A DNA stretch of 7,769 nt from positions 1 to 7,769 of the forward strand of contig JAEXTA010000101.1 of the NCBI GenBank assembly GCA_023453665.1, read 5' to 3'. This document shows, in pieces, positions 6,483-7,769 of this stretch (the first letter of the stretch is position 1; each line of letters opens with the position of its first letter). The stretch is from Bacteroidota bacterium. GTDB lineage: Bacteria > Bacteroidota > Ignavibacteria > Ignavibacteriales > Ignavibacteriaceae. Below the pieces are notes generated by a model. It did no database searches, had not been told where the DNA came from, and saw only the letters and a program-made list of their open reading frames with translations. Made by a program: the position numbers and the translations under genes.

Positions 6483-7420
6483 GAATATATTCACTAATAT
6501 TTTTGCTTTTAATAGCTGCCGGTATTTCTTATGCTCAAACAGCAAAAGTAAAGGCTACTACTGATACAACTGATTACCTTATCGGCGATCCGATCAAACT
6601 TGAGATACAGGTAGAAGTAGCAAAAAGTTTTTTTGTTACTCCGCCCGCAATAAAAGATACTATTGCCGGACTTGAAGTATTAAGCCAGTCACAATCAGAG
6701 AACAATGAAAGTGCAAATAATAAGGTTGTTACCTTTCATTATGTGCTTGCTGGATATGACTCTCTTCAAGTAGAGATTGAACCAATAGAAATTTTTGTAC
6801 GCGATAGTTCTGATACGACAAAATTTTCTGCTTTATCAAATTCTCTTTCACTAACAGTAAGCAAGGTCGCCATTGATACATCAAAAGAAATTAAGGATGT
6901 AAAAGAACCTATTGAAATTCCGCTTGACTGGAAAATAGTTGCGTTATGGATAATTGGATTTCTATTACTTGCTTTGATATTCTTCCTGCTTTATAAAAAG
7001 TTTAAAAAGAAAAAATCAATTGAAGAGTCTGAAGAAGAAGTTGTAGTATTGCCGCCGGATGTTGTTGCGCTAAGTTCACTTCAAAATCTTGAAGCAAAAA
7101 AACTTTGGCAAAATGGGATGATAAAAGAATACCATTCAGAAATTACAGAGATAATCAGAAAATATTTTGAAGGAAGATTTAGCTTTCCTGCACTCGAACT
7201 TTCAACAACCGAAGTAATGAGCAAACTGAATTCTGTTAATGGCGGAAGTAAAATCATCAACCTTACTTCTGATTTTTTAAATAATGCTGATCTTGTAAAA
7301 TTTGCAAAGTACAAACCGATGAATGAGATAAATGAAGAGATGATGAAACAGGCTTATAAAATTGTGGAAGTTACAAAATCACATCCAGTACAAGTTGAAG
7401 AGATGAACAATGTTCAGTGA
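6476..7420 (+). CDS. Single-pass membrane protein of the Bat operon: BatD-like periplasmic part plus DUF4381-like cytosolic part
   Basis: This 314-residue protein has a signal peptide at residues 1-20 (cleavage likely after SYA). A beta-rich periplasmic region of about 130 residues resembles the Ig-like repeats of BatD, with a 'YLIGDPIKLEIQV' strand at 34-46. A membrane helix spans about 153-173, then a Lys-rich stop-transfer stretch, an acidic linker, and a helical cytosolic domain at about 198-300. That domain has the features of DUF4381: LEAKKLWQNGMIKEYHSEIT, then IIRKYFEGRF and an ALELSTTEVM segment. Proteins of this type lie between DUF58 and batA in many Bacteroidota clusters, and I infer a link between periplasm and the MoxR/vWA machinery. 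The ATG overlaps the DUF58 stop by 7 bp, and the end overlaps batA by 11 bp. It is much shorter than full BatD. Assignment is by layout and motif resemblance, without an alignment. Confidence 0.8.
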   Translation: MVRIYSLIFLLLIAAGISYAQTAKVKATTDTTDYLIGDPIKLEIQVEVAKSFFVTPPAIKDTIAGLEVLSQSQSENNESANNKVVTFHYVLAGYDSLQVEIEPIEIFVRDSSDTTKFSALSNSLSLTVSKVAIDTSKEIKDVKEPIEIPLDWKIVALWIIGFLLLALIFFLLYKKFKKKKSIEESEEEVVVLPPDVVALSSLQNLEAKKLWQNGMIKEYHSEITEIIRKYFEGRFSFPALELSTTEVMSKLNSVNGGSKIINLTSDFLNNADLVKFAKYKPMNEINEEMMKQAYKIVEVTKSHPVQVEEMNNVQ

Positions 7421-7769
7421 TATAACATTTGCATATCCGTGGGTGTTATACTTATTAGTATTAGTCCCGTTGATGTTGTTATTGTATTTCTTTAAAGGAA
7501 AAAGATCAGAACCATCAATTACCTTTTCTTCGCTGAATATAATCAGGACTCAGAATTCCACACTCAGGGAAAAACTAAAACACTTACCGATAATACTGAG
7601 AGCATTGGTTGTAGCTTTGATTATTATCGCTCTTGCAAGGCCACAATCGTTTTCTTCGGGTGAAAATATTTACAGTGAAGGAATTGATATTGCAATGGTG
7701 CTTGATATTTCAGGAAGTATGCTTGCAGAAGATCTGAAACCAAACCGTCTTGAAGCAGCCAAAAATGTT
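7410..7769 (+). CDS. batA: BatA-type membrane vWA protein, N-terminal 120 codons (3' truncated by window edge)
   Basis: The frame runs open from an ATG at 7410 to the window end, giving 120 residues. It starts with the classic BatA opening, FAYPWVLYLL at 7-16, inside a first membrane helix (about 10-28). A short cytosolic stretch with the TFSSL motif (38-42) follows, then a second helix (about 60-77) ending in ALARPQ. The vWA domain begins with GIDIAMVLDISGSM, whose MIDAS residues D99, S101 and S103 are intact. BatA proteins are inner-membrane vWA proteins of the Bacteroides aerotolerance cluster, and partner MoxR, BatB and BatC are expected. The remaining roughly 200 residues, including the rest of the vWA domain and probably a C-terminal helix, lie outside the window. 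The start overlaps the preceding gene by 11 bp, with a modest GAAGAG ribosome site at 7397-7402. Confidence 0.95.
   Translation, partial: MFSDITFAYPWVLYLLVLVPLMLLLYFFKGKRSEPSITFSSLNIIRTQNSTLREKLKHLPIILRALVVALIIIALARPQSFSSGENIYSEGIDIAMVLDISGSMLAEDLKPNRLEAAKNV

Noticed and set aside
4622..7769. MoxR-vWA cluster as a novel defence system such as a ternary MoxR-vWA-phosphatase system
   Set aside because: The gene order moxR, DUF58, BatD/DUF4381-like, batA is the ordinary Bat aerotolerance layout, and no nuclease, phosphatase or other effector is adjacent.

Overview
The window is low-GC, gene-dense bacterial chromosome with short intergenic gaps. It probably comes from the Bacteroidota/Chlorobiota/Ignavibacteriota side of the tree. 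Three things suggest this: a Bat-type aerotolerance gene cluster (moxR, DUF58, BatD/DUF4381-like, batA), TAnnTTTG-like promoter elements, and an outer-membrane beta-barrel ending in Phe. Clear Shine-Dalgarno sequences before two non-ATG starts fit an Ignavibacteria/Chlorobi-like organism somewhat better than classical Bacteroidetes, where such motifs are rare. The taxonomic placement is inference only.

Layout. Positions 1-689 (+) hold the 3' part of a gene for a probable outer-membrane beta-barrel protein. It converges on a minus-strand pair across a perfect-looking hairpin at 704-736. The minus-strand pair is a large exported protein (3237 to 1426) followed by a HAD-family phosphatase (1394 to 750). 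The exported protein joins a degenerate calcineurin-like phosphoesterase domain to a PQQ-type beta-propeller. A 93-bp divergent region containing a small inverted repeat separates it from a plus-strand RlmI-type rRNA methyltransferase gene (3331-4506, GTG start).

After a 115-bp gap with two possible promoters and a strong ribosome binding site, a tightly packed plus-strand operon begins. It encodes a MoxR AAA+ ATPase (4622-5605, TTG start), a soluble DUF58 protein with a von Willebrand A-type fold (5607-6482), a single-pass membrane protein with a periplasmic BatD-like part and a cytosolic DUF4381-like part (6476-7420), and the first 120 codons of a BatA-type membrane vWA protein (7410 to the window end). 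Gene junctions are +1, -7 and -11 bp, which implies translational coupling. In the Bat model, the MoxR ATPase works with metal-binding vWA-fold proteins, probably as a chaperone or remodelling system at the inner membrane that supports envelope or oxidative stress tolerance. The molecular substrate is not established.

I see no mobile element, CRISPR array, tRNA, rRNA or defence system here. The least ordinary item is the exported protein at 1426-3237. Its phosphoesterase-like domain has lost nearly all the metal-ligand histidines and aspartates expected of the family, so it looks like a pseudoenzyme attached to a beta-propeller.
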